From: Spirochaetales bacterium
Lineage (GTDB): Bacteria; Spirochaetota; Spirochaetia; Sphaerochaetales; Sphaerochaetaceae
NCBI GenBank assembly: GCA_022785155.1
Contig: JALFRH010000178.1
Location: 1 to 13,825 of the forward strand
Reading direction: 5' to 3'
Length of the DNA: 13,825 nucleotides
In this document: positions 12,794 through 13,825 of the stretch, piece after piece
Position numbering within the stretch: position 1 is the stretch's first letter
Layout of the letters: each line of letters begins with the position of its first letter
Program-made: the position numbers and the translations under genes
Notes under the pieces: model-generated
The model's input: only the letters and a program-made list of their open reading frames with translations
Databases searched by the model: none
What the model was told of the DNA's origin: nothing

Positions 12794-12864
12794 GACTCTA
12801 GATTTTATCAGTACAAGCCTTTGGAAACAACCTCAGTTTCATTACAATATAAGAGAGGTTCCAA
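12794..12864. promoter_or_regulatory. short divergent promoter region between mtaD and the mtnA-like gene
   Basis: Only 71 nt separate the two start codons. On the plus strand TTGGAA (12821-12826) and TACAAT (12843-12848) are 16 nt apart, and AGAGAGG (12852-12858) is the ribosome binding site of the isomerase gene. On the minus strand TAAAAT lies about 8 nt before the mtaD ATG, with a poor -35, TTGTTT, 17 nt above. Both predicted starts fall very near the start codons, so the assignments are tentative. Confidence 0.35.
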
Positions 12865-13825
12865 ATGAAAAGAGAAGATTACGACCTGGCATTTATGCTT
12901 CGATATGAGAACATCGCTTCCTATGAAGAGGGGATAGTCAAGATTCTGGATAGAAGGGTCTACCCTACCACAATACGCTTTGAGGTCTGTGAAAGTATAA
13001 TGGATGTAAGAAATGCCATAAAGAATATGGTGACTCAATCTGCAGGACCTTACACGGCGGTGGGCATGGGAATGGCCCTGGCTGCCAGGGATTCCTTGAA
13101 TATGAATGAAGAAGACACCCTGAGATATCTCAAGGAAGCTTCCCATCTTCTCGCCACATCCCGTCCCACTACAGAAAAAAGATATTCCTCAATTACTGAA
13201 AGCTGTATTCCCGTGGCTCTTAGGGCCAAAGAGGAAGGAAGAAGACCTGATGAAGCTGTAAGGGACCATGTCTATTCACTCAACGATAAAAGATACTCAA
13301 AGATATGCAGAATCTCAAAGTATCTCTCAGGGGAGATACCTGATGGGGGCTCAGTGATGACCCAATGCTTCGGAGAGACCATTGTGGGGATGATGGCCAG
13401 GACTCTAAGGGAGGAAGGAAAGAAGGTAAGGTTCTTCTGCCCTGAAACCCGTCCATATTTCCAAGGTGCAAGACTGACAGCCACAGTCCTTTCCCAAATG
13501 GGATTCGACACCACTGTCATTACAGACAACATGCCAGCCTTTGTAATGGAGAAGGAGCATATCGATGTCTTTACTGCGGCTGCCGACGCCATAACCATGG
13601 ATGGATATGTAGTGAATAAAGTAGGAACCTTGGGGCTCTCCATTGCTGCAGAATACTTTGGAGTCAAAACCTATATTACAGGTGCCCCCGATAGGTTCCA
13701 TAAGAAAATAGATGAAGTGGAAATTGAAATGAGGGACCCGAAGTATACTCTTGAAGCTATGGGTGTAAAGACAGCCATAGATGGAGTAAAAGGCTACTAT
13801 CCAGCCTTCGATATAACACCACCCT
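12865..13825 (+). CDS. methylthioribose-1-phosphate isomerase-like protein (partial, right edge)
   Basis: The frame stays open from the ATG to the window end (320 codons, 3' end missing). It belongs to the MtnA/eIF-2B-alpha family, which isomerises aldose 1-phosphates such as 5-methylthioribose-1-phosphate to ketose 1-phosphates. Conserved features are ETRPYFQGARLTA (194-206), ITDNM (219-223), the probable catalytic Cys168 (MTQC) and Asp241 (AAAD), NKVGT (251-255) and YYPAFDITPP at the cut end. Some motifs differ from standard MtnA: TQCFGE replaces THCN.G, SAGPYTAVG replaces RGAPAIG, and AADA replaces GADR. The substrate may therefore be a related sugar phosphate, for example 5-deoxyribose-1-phosphate. 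AGAGAGG supports the start. Divergent pairing with the MTA/SAH deaminase supports salvage of adenosine-derived sulfur or deoxy nucleosides. Confidence 0.85.
   Translation, partial: MKREDYDLAFMLRYENIASYEEGIVKILDRRVYPTTIRFEVCESIMDVRNAIKNMVTQSAGPYTAVGMGMALAARDSLNMNEEDTLRYLKEASHLLATSRPTTEKRYSSITESCIPVALRAKEEGRRPDEAVRDHVYSLNDKRYSKICRISKYLSGEIPDGGSVMTQCFGETIVGMMARTLREEGKKVRFFCPETRPYFQGARLTATVLSQMGFDTTVITDNMPAFVMEKEHIDVFTAAADAITMDGYVVNKVGTLGLSIAAEYFGVKTYITGAPDRFHKKIDEVEIEMRDPKYTLEAMGVKTAIDGVKGYYPAFDITPP

Noticed and set aside
13272..13701. Minus-strand frames of 98-131 codons near the right end
   Set aside because: They are antisense to the MtnA-like gene, whose conserved motifs fix the coding strand and frame.
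1..13825. CRISPR arrays, insertion sequences, phage genes or a nitrogen-fixation cluster
   Set aside because: No regularly spaced repeats, transposase or phage motifs were found, and the NifX-type domain stands alone without nifHDK-type genes.

Overview
The window looks like chromosome of an anaerobic spirochaete, probably of the Sphaerochaeta/Treponema side of the phylum. The best hints are a substrate-binding protein whose leader ends in VFA-GGSQE with no lipobox cysteine, a second secreted protein ending its leader in LFA-SG, a rubredoxin next to a NifX-type cofactor protein, and an outer-membrane barrel protein. Base composition is moderately AT-rich. The phylum call is inference from sequence style; no 16S or other firm marker is present. 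No mobile element, CRISPR array or rRNA was seen.

Left part (1-2261): a possible C-terminal scrap of a gene at the edge, then on the minus strand a tRNA-Asp(GUC) with its own consensus-like promoter and terminator, and an RsuA-type pseudouridine synthase. Divergent from it, on the plus strand, are a DUF134 + NifX-domain fusion protein with a His/Cys-rich tail and a rubredoxin, ending in a strong terminator. A perfect 20-bp palindrome sits at the predicted transcription start of this pair.

Middle (2278-6996), all minus strand: a probable outer-membrane beta-barrel protein with a Wzi-like signature, a fatty-acyl-CoA (or acyl-ACP) synthetase, and a secreted protein with two InlB-type B-repeats plus a C-terminal Ig-like domain. 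The last two genes each end in a clear hairpin terminator. A 443-nt intergenic region (6997-7439) follows, with a good plus-strand promoter near its end. It drives a CPBP-family membrane protein and a Vsr mismatch endonuclease, which are 1 nt apart.

Right part: a three-gene ABC importer (binding protein, permease, ATPase; minus strand, 8557-11305) of the TrpXYZ-like/ABC_sub_bind type converges on vsr. A hairpin there contains the vsr stop codon in its loop and the ATPase stop codon in one arm. The importer is preceded by a 177-nt leader holding a 9-codon reading frame (MKKNTKFWR) with an excellent Shine-Dalgarno sequence, and by a site matching 16 of 20 positions of the palindrome at 1231-1250. 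Beyond it lie a MTA/SAH deaminase (minus) and, divergently, a methylthioribose-1-phosphate isomerase-like gene cut by the right edge. These two suggest a partial purine-thionucleoside salvage route (MTA to methylthioinosine to MTR-1-P to methylthioribulose-1-P); the phosphorylase step is not in the window.

The most noteworthy items are the leader peptide ahead of the importer, the operator-like palindrome shared by two distant promoters, the retained internal ribosome binding site inside the DUF134-NifX fusion, and a Vsr endonuclease with no cytosine methylase beside it.
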